Part shown: positions 45,153 through 55,620 of the stretch, piece after piece
Layout of the letters: each line of letters starts with the position of its first letter
Position numbering within the stretch: position 1 is the first letter of the stretch
Assembly (NCBI GenBank): GCA_011037195.1
Contig: JAAEAF010003592.1
Coordinates: 62,001-126,000, forward strand
Origin: Triatoma infestans
Lineage: Eukaryota > Arthropoda > Insecta > Hemiptera > Reduviidae
Reading direction: 5' to 3'
DNA: 64,000 nucleotides
The notes under the pieces: model-generated
The model's database searches: none
The model's input: the letters and a program-made list of their open reading frames with translations, nothing else
What the model was told of the DNA's origin: nothing
Position numbers and translations under genes: made by a program

Positions 45153-46894
45153 GAAATAAATCATTGTAGCTATTTGAAAACTACAATTGAAGAAAATCCC
45201 ACAAAACTTGTTAATTATTCAATTCTGTTTAATCGATTCTTTCAAATTTCGAATTTCATTCGAATTCATTATGACCCTACATTTCAATCTCAACGTTTTC
45301 AACGAACACTCCTCTCCTACGCTAAAGAGCACAAATGGTACCCGAAATATAGAGCAACAAAGGATTCTTTCTTTCTTTACAAAACTCCTCTGGCCATTGC
45401 CGTATAAAACATCTCATTAAATATTATGACCTTTTAATTATTTAATTAATATTTAATGATATAGTGCAGAGAATTGTAATGTAAATCAAACAGATTGTAC
45501 ATGAATAATTATTTGGTTATAATAATTGAGATTAATTATTTGAAATTAAATTGCTAACGAATACTTTTAATTATTATACTACTACAGTTGGGAATAAGTT
45601 TTGAATTAGTTTTATTAAATTATTTATGTATAATCGGATTGGGAAATAGTGTTTGTTAAGCACCAATATCGATTCTGAGGCGTTTCTAAAATACATTCTA
45701 GTCTTGTTTATGCCACTACTTTCATTATGTATGCTTACAAGTATATACATCAAGAAAATAAGTTCTTCATCACCCAGAGTCTCTACAAAAGGAATTATTA
45801 ATAAACTTAGAGAAAACTTACCACAGTGTTTCAACTTTAATTATACATTATTTATTACTTTACTTCAATTTATTTATTATTATTTATGCAATAATCTTAC
45901 TAAACTTATACAAAGTTATTTAATACTAATTAGTTACTTATATAAACTTATTATATATTATATAAATAATTGTATTTATTCTGTACTAAGGGGTATTTTA
46001 AAATGAAATATATTTTCTTAATCAATAATTCTGTAGCTACCTATTGTCATTAACTGTTTATTACATTGTGATGCAAGTTTCTTCAGTGTTAGAACTTGGG
46101 GTTCATAATCAGAAATTTCCAAGTACTTTATTATTATTATCAAATTCATTATTTTAGTATATTTAGTATTATTTAGAACTCATAATATATTCATTTTGAG
46201 AAGTAGCTTCCAAATGGCAATGGCTAGAAGAATTTTTTAAGAAATAAATTCTTTATTTGTCCTACGTTTTGGGTAAATACTTGTATGCTCGGAACTGTTG
46301 AAGTGTCAGTGTCAGTGAGAAGAGAATTGCGTACAGATTGAACTGACTTACAGTTTGATATTAAAAACACTAAATGTATCTACTTGATTTTTTTTTTTTG
46401 TGAAACCTTTCTGAATTGTTTTTGGTGAAATAAAAGAAGACCATGTTTTATTTACGAATTGTGATTCATTCCCTTCCCCACGTAAAAAATTTCAATTTCA
46501 ACCATATTTTCTAACATTTAATCATCATTTTCAAATTCTACTACAAAGTTATTTTCATATCTGCGTATACCAATGTAATGTCCATTAGACGAATAAGTTT
46601 TTATGAAATTTTACGAGTTGTAGGTATTTATTTATTTTTTTTTTTTTTAAATCAGTAAAGATAAAAATTAGTTGTTTTCACAATAAAAAATTTTTAAATT
46701 TTCAAATGTTTGAACTGATATTAGCCAACTTTTCAAATAACACTGAAGATTGGACAACAAAATTTTCAGACAGGAAATATAATGCTCTTTCGAATAGTGC
46801 AATCAGTTCTATTGTAGCCTCCAGCACATCTGAAATTATTAGCGATTTTATACGGTAAGATATTTTTTACTTCATTTTATTTTTATTTATTTTT
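45153..46894. other. No recognised gene
   Basis: Two frames (45187-45420; 45653-46006, hydrophobic and AT-driven) show no known domain. Otherwise AT-rich. Confidence 0.4.
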
Positions 46895-47340
46895 TTTATA
46901 CATATGTGTGTGTGTGTGTGTGTGTATGTATGTGAATAGTATAACTCAAAAACAAAAAATTGCAATGACCACAATTTAGGAATAAAATTAGTACCTGATT
47001 AAAGATTTCGGTCAATATTCTTCAACTGTAAATTGAGACTTTTGCTGAATAGATTTTCGCAAAAGTACGTGATTTCTTTTTAAAAAAACTTGATATTCTA
47101 GCTAATTATTAGGGCGCCTTATAATTTTATTTGAAACAATTTCTTGGAAAAAAAATGGAATTTACAATGATTAAATGATTCAAAACTTTAGATTTTCTTG
47201 GAAATCTGTCATTTCAAAACTAAGAAAAGATGGTTTCATAATCTAGTTAATATTTAGGGCAAATCTAATATATAAAACAATAATATATCATTTACATTAT
47301 AATTTTTTATAATTTCCATTTTTTCTACTTTGTCAGATTT
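46895..47340 (+). repeat. Family C fragment
   Basis: A TG microsatellite (46904-46925), then TATAACTCAAAAACAAAAAA TTG and internal-unit sequence in sense order; diverged. Confidence 0.45.
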
Positions 47341-48549
47341 CCTATTCACGTAAATGCATGCAATATTTGCATTTAACAAAAGCGAGAAAGTATATGATTG
47401 TAGGCATGAAGTCGTAAATAACTGTTATAGTTTTTTTTATTGTACTATAATTTCTAAGTAATAACCTATTATAAAGAAAGTGCATTTCCAATTAAAGCAT
47501 TAAAAATTAATTAAACTGAATTTATTTATGTGGATAAATTTAGAAAAATTCTAAGTTTCTTGTTTACAGTTATATTCCATTCATATTGCTACCAGTATAT
47601 GCGAATTTCGTGTGTATTTTTGTTCTGAATGAAAAGCTGAAAAAAAAAGTTAAGACAATTCCATTGAACATAAATATTTGAACAATAATATTTTTTGTTA
47701 CAATTAACATTAATTTAATTGTCAGCTTTAATAATTTGTTGAAAGATATGTTATTTTTAGAAACATAATAATAGCAATAAACAATGTGTACAATGATGGA
47801 TTATTTTTCAGAATGAAACAACAGATATTACTGGAACAATCCCAGGGCTCCTTCTTTTTTACTACACTAAACATTTCAGTACAAATTAAGTTTATTATTG
47901 TTCTTTATTAACTTTATTAACTTTGTTATTGTAATTTTGTTATTTTATGTTATTGTTATAAGAAAAACATTTCAGATTTTCGATAAAAGGCAAAAAAAAA
48001 AAAAAAAGTTCTTTTCATTGAAGTATATCATCCTTCAGTGTCATCCATTGTCAGAGAAGGTGTATTTTGAGAATACCGTAAGCACCAAGGGAGTGTTATG
48101 TTGTTATAAGATACCTGTTTGTCGGTCGGTTTGAAAAAGAATATTGCTGAGGCATAATGTAAAACATGGGACAATAGCTTTTCCTATTCTATTACTGCTA
48201 TATCCGGCTTCTTCTTGTGAGCAACGTTCCTATCCAGAACTTCCCAGTATTTCCTAGACTTTCCAGTATATTTCAATATCCATGTTTTGGAGTTATGACT
48301 GTGGATTATATTTATAGCATAGTTATGTTCCAATATACTTTTAGTTTGGAATTGTTGAAATTGTGATAAATACCATTTCCAACAAGTTTTAAACAATTTC
48401 CAAATTGAAAGAAAATTATTCAAAATAATCCCCAACGGGTTTTAAACTGATTTATGGTCCAGTCACAACAGTCCGAGGATCAAGGCATATACTAATTGTA
48501 TGTCAGCGTTGACACATTCCACTTGATTGGCTGCAAGACGTTTATAAAC
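47341..48549. other. AT-rich stretch, no gene seen
   Basis: Short frames only (47898-48134; 48184-48435), no recognised features. Confidence 0.45.
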
Positions 48550-48559
48550 ATGATTTTAA

Positions 48560-49423
48560 TTTTCTGACCCACCCCTGTTCGGTAACTCGATCTGGTATAC
48601 AGATGGATCCAAAACTCCGACTGGGGTCGGAGCTGGGGTCTACGGGGGCAGGCCTAAAGTTAAAATTAAGGCCAGCCTAGGGAAGTACGCCACGGTCTTT
48701 CAGGCTGAAGTCGTGGCGTTACAACTCTGCGCTAGGATTATAACGCAAAGGATAGTAGGTAGAAGAGTGGCCAGATACTACGACAGTCAGGCAGCCCTGA
48801 AGGCACTTTCCTCACACCTAATAGTCTCAAGACTGGTGTGGGACTGCCTACTTGCCCTCACCGAGGTGGGTACTCGGAATAAACTGACACTCGCCTGGGT
48901 GCCGGGACATGCGGGGTTCCTGGGCAATGAGAGGGCGGATGCCCTAGCGAGGGAGGGCTCGCAGGATACCTTTATAAGCCCCGAACCCTTCTGCGGCTTG
49001 TCCAGGAGCCTCATTCAAACTTCTATCAGGGGATGGTTAGAAGATCAGCGTCTGCGTTGGTGGGAGGAAACACCAGGACAGAGGCAGGCAAAGCTCTTCA
49101 TTAAAAGACATCTGCCTAAATTTACCAAAGACCTACTGAGTCAGACCCAAAGGGATATGAGGTTAATTGTGGGTCTACTAACAGGGCATTGTAGGCTCAA
49201 TAGACACATGCACCACCTACAACTTGCGGATAGTGCGGTATGCCAATTCTGCAAGGTAGAGGAGGAGACGCCGGCGCACATCCTTTGCGAGTGCGCCAGC
49301 CTGGCGAGGATTAGGTTTCTTCAATTGGGGACGGGCAATCCCGAAGCTGTAAGCTTCATGACGGAGCCGCTCTTAGCTTTGCTAGGATTGATTATGAGAG
49401 CAAAGCTGGGGGCTGTTCTGTAA
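48560..49423 (+). CDS. LINE ORF2 C-terminus: RNase H domain and zinc knuckle
   Basis: An uninterrupted frame from the stop at 48557 to the stop after 49423. The LINE-derived part begins near 48566; internal GTG or ATG starts are irrelevant because the protein is truncated at its 5' side. It shows all four RNase H catalytic motifs: 'WYTDGSK' (D), 'FQAEVVAL' (E), 'YDSQAALKAL' (D) and 'GNERADALA' (D). 'AWVPGHAGFLGN' is the histidine loop. A C-terminal knuckle 'CQFCKVEEETPAHILCEC' gives C-x2-C-x8-H-x4-C. 'LTGHCRLNRHMHHLQL' is typical of this group. The domain would remove RNA from the hybrid made at target-primed integration. No promoter or reverse transcriptase remains. Confidence 0.93.
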   Translation, partial: FSDPPLFGNSIWYTDGSKTPTGVGAGVYGGRPKVKIKASLGKYATVFQAEVVALQLCARIITQRIVGRRVARYYDSQAALKALSSHLIVSRLVWDCLLALTEVGTRNKLTLAWVPGHAGFLGNERADALAREGSQDTFISPEPFCGLSRSLIQTSIRGWLEDQRLRWWEETPGQRQAKLFIKRHLPKFTKDLLSQTQRDMRLIVGLLTGHCRLNRHMHHLQLADSAVCQFCKVEEETPAHILCECASLARIRFLQLGTGNPEAVSFMTEPLLALLGLIMRAKLGAVL

Positions 49424-49500
49424 CTTAAGGGATGCACAATAGACCTCGACTTGTAGGTCGCAGTGGAATGAGGCTCCCTCCCCCGCTTCTATTCTATTCT
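48566..49500 (+). mobile_element. Young 5'-truncated LINE insertion (R1/LOA/I-like)
   Basis: A 935-bp insertion whose coding part is fully open. It is flanked by ATGATTTTAATTTTCT (48550-48565) and ATGATTTTAATTTCT (49501-49515), a 15-16-bp target duplication differing by one T. The 3' untranslated end closes with a short TTCTA/TATTC repeat tail. Open frame, clean tail and near-perfect duplication make it the youngest LINE copy here. Confidence 0.93.
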
Positions 49501-49580
49501 ATGATTTTAATTTCTAAAAAAATAAAAAAGTGTTCCCAAACAAAAAGCAGATTCAAATAAAATTCAAATAGTAATCACAA

Positions 49581-49840
49581 TCAGAGACATTTTCCGTGGT
49601 AGCCTGCTTCATTTTGTGGTCATCGACCGGTTTCGGGCCTTCGCCCACCTTCAGGATGCGTTTTTCTGACAGTGTGCTAAATTTTGCTCTGTGCAAGTCT
49701 GTCTTGTGACACTGTCAGAAAAACGCATCCTGAAGATGGGCGAATGCCCGAAACCGGTCGATGACCACAAAATGAAGCAGGCTACCACGGAAAATGTCTA
49801 TGATGCTTTCCAGCTCTGCGGAACCAACCACCACAACAAG
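49581..49840 (+). mobile_element. Family A palindromic element, copy 4 (small loop)
   Basis: A 260-bp insertion with 9-bp duplication TAATCACAA (49572-49580 and 49841-49849). Arms join almost directly (AAATTTTGCTCTG at the centre). The tail is on the right. The sense core is GCATCCTGAAGATGGGCGAA then TGCCCGAAACCGGTCGATG. The antisense core of the left arm is complete too, with a slightly altered stem loop (GGGCGAAGGCCC). Confidence 0.92.
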
Positions 49841-50008
49841 TAATCACAACTAATTGAAAACTGTTTGCTGGAACCTTACATAGCCTTTTGTAAATGATTT
49901 TCACCACTTTTTATGTTTAAAATGCGCTATTGGGTATACCACTATTTTCTGCATGCTTTCGCCAGAGGTACACATTCTAAACATTACATTTTTGATAAAC
50001 AGTATCTA

Positions 50009-50304
50009 ACAGAGATATTTTCCGTGTGTAGCCTGCTTCTTTTTATGGTCATCGACCGGTTTTTGGGTCAAACAGTATAATAACATAGACTTGCACAGAG
50101 CAAATACACTGGATTTTAAAAGTCTTTCAAAGTGATAACAAACACTTTTCAAATCCAGTGTATCAACTGTATTTGCTTTGTGCATGTCTATGTTATTACA
50201 TTGTTTGACAAAAACATCCTAATGATGGGCGAACGCCCGAAACCGGTCGATGACCAGAGAGAAAATACCTCTGATGCTTTCCAGCTCTGCGGATCCAATC
50301 ACAA
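50009..50304 (+). mobile_element. Family A palindromic element, copy 5
   Basis: A 296-bp insertion with 9-bp duplication CAGTATCTA (50000-50008 and 50305-50313). The tail is on the right. The right-arm core reads CCTAATGATGGGCGAACGCC then CGAAACCGGTCGATG, with one change (CUGA to CUAA) in the conserved core. The left arm has lost its stem part. Confidence 0.87.
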
Positions 50305-50619
50305 CAGTATCTATCTTTGGTAGCTTATACTTACATCCATCGTTATCATATACCCTTTCTGTTTTTATGAAATAAACTGCCTTTAATAAGACATTGATTC
50401 GGGTGTATGACAACAATAATTATGGAGCAACTACAATCGAGCTGTTTCTCGGCCCATTCGGTCTTCAATTTCGTCTCTGTCCATACCCGATTTTCCCTTG
50501 CTCCATTTCTGAAAGAAGAGATTTCCTGATGTCATGGGTCAATTTAAAATCATTGGGCATACTTAAATAGGTATTGAACAGAATACCTGCGATATTTCGT
50601 GTTTTAAGTTATTTTGTTC

Positions 50620-50755
50620 ATGAGCGAGCAGCATTTCACTAAAAACCACTTTCTTCATACTCAGAGAGAGAGAGGACTTCGAATTATGTATATTTGGTGA
50701 AGACTCAGCTTGGAAAATTTGACACTACTTTTAAGTTCCGTTTAAGAACAATAAA
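50620..50755 (-). repeat. Family C head fragment
   Basis: CACTAAAAACCACTTTCTTC ATACTCAG, GTATATTTGGTGAAGACTCA and TTTGACACTACTTTTAAG match the antisense head. Confidence 0.6.
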
Positions 50756-50786
50756 GTATGGGGAAATTAATTAGCGAAAATATAAA

Positions 50787-51773
50787 TTGTTATGGTTGTG
50801 GTTGGTTTCGCAGAGGTGGAAAGCATCAGAGATATTTGCCGGGATAGTACTTTTCTTTTCGGGCGTTCGCCCATCATCAGGATGCTTTTTGTCAAACAGT
50901 ATGTGATAATATAGTGTAATGTTATGTATTGGAGGGTATATTAACTAGATGTATTATGTTTTTATTAATAATTAATTATTATAATTTATATTTGGAATCT
51001 TTTCAAAAGGGATTTCGTGAGGTCTGTGTTTATCTGAACTGAGGAGGAATACAAAATACCCAAAAGAACACACATAAAAAGAAATATTCATATATTATAC
51101 AAATAATTAATAAAATAGATACAAAACTTATTCGTTTGTAAATTATTAAACTAATATTTTATAATCACATTTCGGAGGAGTAGAAACTTACAAATTATTA
51201 GTCTTCGACTTGAAGGTTGGGCATTTTGAATGAGGTCCACCATACACTACTACAACTTTTCAGGGAACACTCCGGCACAGCTTCAGTCTAAATTTTTGAT
51301 TCCCCTAATTATTGTCGCCCTTACATATATATACCTTTTCCACCCCTAGAAGAGTGGAAGGGATGGAAATTCCCTTCACTGTAATTATGAAAGGTATTCA
51401 ACTTTCCTAACTGTGCTCTTTTGTGGTTATCTGACCTTCAAAAAACCCAGCCTCAACTTGGCTTTATAATCTAAATTTATAATCTAAATTTTTAAGATAT
51501 AATCAAAATTCTAAGATTTTTTTATTTATAATAATTATTCGAATTATTATAAGAATTTCTTCCAACAGTGTGCATATTACAATAGATTTCCACAGAGCAA
51601 ATTTTGTTGATACATTCATGTTACATTCATCATTGATTGTATTTCATTCATTGTACCATTGATGCACTATGTTATCACACTGACAAAAAAGCATCCTGAT
51701 GATGGGCGAACGCCCGAAACCGGATGATGACCACAAAAAGAAGCAGGCTATCACGGAAAATATCTCTGATGAA
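50787..51773 (-). mobile_element. Family A palindromic element split by a solo LTR
   Basis: Flanked by the 9-bp repeat AAATATAAA (50778-50786 and 51774-51782). The tail and left arm (50787-50914) and right arm (51586-51773) are separated by the LTR at 50915-51581 plus its duplicated ATAG. The element itself is about 316 bp. The right-arm core is CATCCTGATGATGGGCGAAC then GCCCGAAACCGGATGATG, where the cleavage-site GUC has become GAU. Confidence 0.85.
50915..51581 (-). mobile_element. Solo LTR with 4-bp target duplication (ATAG)
   Basis: A 667-bp insertion starting TGTAATGTTATG and ending GCATATTACA, flanked by ATAG (50911-50914 and 51582-51585). The interrupted family A arm continues across it. 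On the minus strand a GGTATATATATGTAAGG promoter-like stretch suggests antisense orientation. Its sequence is unrelated to the LTR at 3293 apart from the TGTAAT ends. Confidence 0.88.
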
Positions 51774-51782
51774 AAATATAAA

Positions 51783-52819
51783 TCTCTGCAGATAAAGTTA
51801 AGAAGGATAAATAAAAGGCTGGAATTAAATCCAGTAATAAACTAAAAATGTTGGAAGTTTTATGAATGTAAAATTATTTTTTACAAATTATCGTATAAAT
51901 AATAAACTGATTTATAGTGAACAACTTAAGTTCCATAAAAAAAAAACAAAAAACGAAGTAATAATGTAATTACCATAAAAATAAGAGAAATGTGAAAATT
52001 ACTGGTGCGTTGTTTATAAATTAACTATAATTTTTTTCAATTTCAACTCTGAAACACATTTGCAAGAAGTTTAAGTGTGCGTTGTATGTGTGAGAACTGT
52101 GTAGGTCACGCCACCGCCAGCCCCCAGCAACGTTAATGCAACCAAATCCTACTTACCAACCGACATGAATCAACTTAAGTGCTCCCGTTTCAACTTCTAA
52201 CACCTTAGCCTTAGGACTGTGCTTACTCTCTCCAAACTCGCAGAGCTCCTTAATTTTAATGCTTTTATATTAAGGGTGTTACTTTATTTACATAAAATAA
52301 AAGAATATAAAAAAGCACTATATTATTTTTTTGTGCCGTAATATATATGGCAATGTTCTTTAATCATTCCATTAAAAAAAATAAAAAATACAATGAAATT
52401 GTAAATAAAATATTATATGTAAATAAAAAAAATATATATATACCTAATATACCTATAAAATAATCCTACTTAATGCAAAGAACAAAAACATTATATTTAG
52501 AACTAACACAACATTAACGCAACGTCGCCAAACGCGATGAAAACTTTTAGTGAAATTCTGTTCAGCCAATATTTACATTGCAAAGTAACATTCACTTAAA
52601 AATAATAGGATTATATAAACCTCATGCTGCAATAAATGTAAGAAAAATATAAATTATAGGATTTTTGGTTTAAACATAGGTAAGTTTGAGATGTAACCTC
52701 AGGCCATTAAAAAGAATGGGATCCATTCAGTAATCTCTTGAGTTCCTCTGACATACGCGTTTTTGCCTTTAGTAATTCTCATTCAAAATAACACGTTCAA
52801 TTTAGATATTTTTCGGAAT
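51783..52819. other. AT-rich stretch, no gene seen
   Basis: No recognisable coding or repeat feature; the patch at 52090-52270 is less AT-rich but unassigned. Confidence 0.45.
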
Positions 52820-52990
52820 TTGTGGTTGGGTCCGCAATAAGATCTGGGATTTCATTGGTCTGGTGCTTATTATTTTGTTGATTCTGACTGATTTTGGATT
52901 TCTCATCCAACGTGAAAGCATGATTATCAAATTTGTAGACATTGACTTGGACTTTTAAGTTTCTGTCGCACACTACATTTGAATTTTTTA
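52820..52990 (+). repeat. Family B left-arm fragment, old
   Basis: GATTTTGGATTTCTCATCCA ACGTGAAAGC and TTTCTGTCGCACACTACATT parallel the family B left arm with many changes. Confidence 0.55.
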
Positions 52991-52999
52991 CCGAAAACT

Positions 53000-53170
53000 T
53001 CACGTAAATGTGGTGGTAGTAACTAAACGGAATATATCAGGTCTGAGCTTCTCACGATTTATCATTTTTGAGATATTTTGATCACACACAAACACACAGC
53101 ACAGACGTTCACGCACACAGATTATTCGCTAAATCTTGTTTTTTCGTTCCCAGGGAGCCACAAAAGAAGT
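53000..53170 (-). repeat. Family C head fragment
   Basis: ACTAAACGGAATATATCAGG, then TCATTTTTGAGATATTTTG, an ACAC-rich patch and CCAGGGAGCCACAAAAG match the antisense head. Confidence 0.55.
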
Positions 53171-53254
53171 TTTTATTAACACTAATACTTAATACTAATA
53201 CTTAATAAAGTAACACTACGTGACAGATATTTAAAGCTAGGTAAACTCTATATG

Positions 53255-53317
53255 AAATGTGAGAATCCATAACCGGGTAGAAAAAAGCCATACTACGATG
53301 AACAAAATGCCAGATAT
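53255..53317 (+). repeat. Family B right-arm fragment
   Basis: GAGAATCCATAACCGGGTAG and CATACTACGATGAACAAAAT GCCAGAT match the outer right arm of family B. Confidence 0.55.
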
Positions 53318-53321
53318 AAGA

Positions 53322-53552
53322 GAAGGTATTAGCTCAGCGGTAGCGCACTGGACTAACAACGTGGAGGTCCCGGTTTCGAGTCCAATAGTGCTGCCCTTAG
53401 ATTTTCTCTTTTTAGGAGCATCTACAGCTCACTGTTCGGTTATGAGCAGTGTTGTCTGCAAAAGGAAGCACTGTCCGGATGCTAGCAGTGCACTGAGCAG
53501 TCCCGGGCGCCAATAACTATAGATACTGACGCATCTTAATTAAAAAAAAAAG
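53322..53552 (+). mobile_element. tRNA-derived SINE, sense orientation
   Basis: GAAGGTATTAGCTCAGCGGT AGCGCACTGG (A box) and GTCCCGGTTTCGAGTCC (B box). The shared SINE body is ACAGCTCACTGTTCGG, and the end is ACGCATCTTAATT plus an A run. The head resembles that at 16815-16978 and the body that of the main SINE family. Confidence 0.88.
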
Positions 53553-53699
53553 AAAGGTATGTAGGTATATTTTTCATGTTTTATTTTGTAAGGAGATAGT
53601 TTAAAGTCTAAAGCTTTTAAACCTATAGGGATAGAGTGAAAAGCACTATGATAACGTTTACGAGCGGTGATTTCTTGAACTTTAACTGGTTAGAAATCT

Positions 53700-54190
53700 T
53701 CTTAATGATTGTTTTGATGTTGCTTGTGAACTATGTGGTAGAAAACTGCTCTTGCTGGATAATGCTTCTTGATAGACTCCTTGTAACATATTGAAACAGA
53801 TTGTTAATAGTAGGTAGCGAATATCAACAACATATTGGCAATGGAATCGCCATTCACATTGACGTTTTTATGTCCATCGATTAAAAATATCGTTCGGCAG
53901 ATAATGGCACTTCTTGAGAACATGTTTTGTATTATGCTTCTCCTTGAGATCATGTTTTGCATAATGCTTCTTGATAGGCTATATAGTTACATCGTGGAAC
54001 ATTTTGTTAAGAGTAGCTTTCCCTTGTTGCGAATGTCAACAACATAGCAGCGATTGAAACGCGACTAAACATGGACGTTTTTATGCCCATCGATGAAAAC
54101 AAAACAGCCTTCGGCAGATCTTGGCACTTCGTGGGAACATGTCTTATATAATGCTTCTATAATACTTGTCTATAAGACTTCTGGAAACAA
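53700..54190. repeat. Diverged ~200-bp tandem repeat, about 2.4 units
   Basis: AATGCTTCTTGATAG occurs at 53761 and 53963, with a third AATGCTTC at 54150 (spacings about 202 and 187 bp). GACGTTTTTATG and CCATCGAT are also repeated at matching positions. No coding frame is conserved. Confidence 0.75.
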
Positions 54191-54359
54191 GTTTATTTAA
54201 GGGGAGAAAAAAAAATTCAACTTTTTCTTGACCAACTTCTTTAATCTTTTCTTTTATTCCCATCACCTCACTAAATTTTTCATTTCCCATTTAGTCAATC
54301 CTTAACTGATGACCTGGATTCTTGCCTTCCATTATAGAATGGAAACTCTCTTTCTATTT

Positions 54360-54402
54360 TTTTTTTTTATTATTTTTTTTTTTAATTTAAGGCGCATCTA
54401 AA
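54360..54402 (-). repeat. SINE tail scrap
   Basis: A T run followed by AATTTAAGGCGCATCTA is the 3' end of an antisense SINE without its head. Confidence 0.55.
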
Positions 54403-54629
54403 TAGTTGTAACCATTCTTTTCTATTAGTTGGGAATTGTGCTTCCAATATCGGAAACAATAATTAATAACTTTATTTGAATTTGCAAATCCTTTATGTTC
54501 TGTCTAGTCATATCTCCAAAATCCTTCTTCTATATCAAATCCTTCCTCCCTTAAATTCATATTCTCACAACATTTCCTATATATTTCATACCCACTATTT
54601 CATAGGCACTATTAACAAAAAAAAAAAGA

Positions 54630-54730
54630 AAGTATCTGGTTGAAACTTTCACACGAGTATTTTAACAATTCTAATTCATAAATTTCCTTTAAAACTTGCA
54701 GTTTTACTAAGTGCTTAATTATGTTTGCAT
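54630..54730 (-). repeat. Family C terminal fragment
   Basis: AGTATCTGGTTGAAACTTTC ACACGAGTATTT is a worn family C right terminus in antisense. Confidence 0.45.
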
Positions 54731-55038
54731 TAAATTATAAATGGCAATGCAGGAATTATACTTGTTCACCTCAAAGTGTTTTATATGACAGCGTTCGTTC
54801 TCTGGCTCAACACCTTGCAGAGCTTATAACGGCAATTTCAACTAGCACCCATTCATAGGTCCCTTAGAAGTCCTTATAATCAGTTTTTGGGAAAAAAGTT
54901 TCATATATGATTGTGTTACATCTATATAACAAGCGTTTCAAGTTCACAAAACCAAAATGGATCCCTTTTCTAGGTAATTCCTAAAAACTCTGCAAACTCT
55001 TATGGTCTTCTTTAAATTTGGAATTGTAGCAATGCTTT

Positions 55039-55275
55039 TTTTTTTTTAATTTAAGGCGCGTCAACATCTATGGTCATTGGCGCCCGGAGCCTTCCCAGTG
55101 CTGTGCCGGCCTCCGGACAGTGTTCTCTTGCTACAGACAACACTGCCATCACTCTACAGTGAGCTGTAGAGGCTCCTAGGAAGAGAAAAATCTTAGGATA
55201 GCACAGCTGGACTCAAATCCGTGTCCTCCGCGTGGGAGTCCAGTACGCTAGCCATTTAGCTATTCCTTTTCCTGA
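55039..55275 (-). mobile_element. tRNA-derived SINE, copy 4
   Basis: Antisense. The complement has GAATAGCTAAATGGCTAGCG (A box) and GGACACGGATTTGAGTCC (weakened B box), and ends CGCCTTAAATT plus an A run. It is flanked by AATGCTTT on both sides (55031-55038 and 55276-55283). Confidence 0.88.
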
Positions 55276-55439
55276 AATGCTTTGAAAATAACGGAATATT
55301 AATGTTGGCGGTAGGACCAAATATTGTACTGAAGTACCATAGGAGAAAACTTGCATCTCCCCCACAACCCTCCAGAATTTAACTGACGATGTTGTATTTT
55401 CCAATAAATATTTCAAATAAACGTGATAGATTTTTTTTT

Positions 55440-55620
55440 TGCACTGTTTATGTGGTTAAAGTTTAAAGAAAATCGTTAGTGCAATTTTTGAGAAAATCAT
55501 AAAATACTCAGTGACAAGGATTTAGTCCGAAATCACTGCCTCAGATGCGGTGATAATATCTGAACACAATATGATATATCCTTCTTGCAATTTTTCATTT
55601 TCAAAATATTTTATTCAAAT
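55440..55620 (-). repeat. Family C fragment
   Basis: AAGTTTAAAGAAAATCGTTA GTGCAATTTTTGAG and the TTTTTCATTTTC region are antisense interior. Confidence 0.5.

Noticed and set aside
45653..46006. 117-codon hydrophobic frame, possible membrane protein
   Set aside because: Composition (I, L, Y, N, K) follows from AT-rich DNA, and there is no homology cue, splice or promoter context.
13702..55275. tRNA-like A and B boxes as functional tRNA genes
   Set aside because: They lack a foldable acceptor stem and are joined to a common SINE body with A-rich tails and target duplications.
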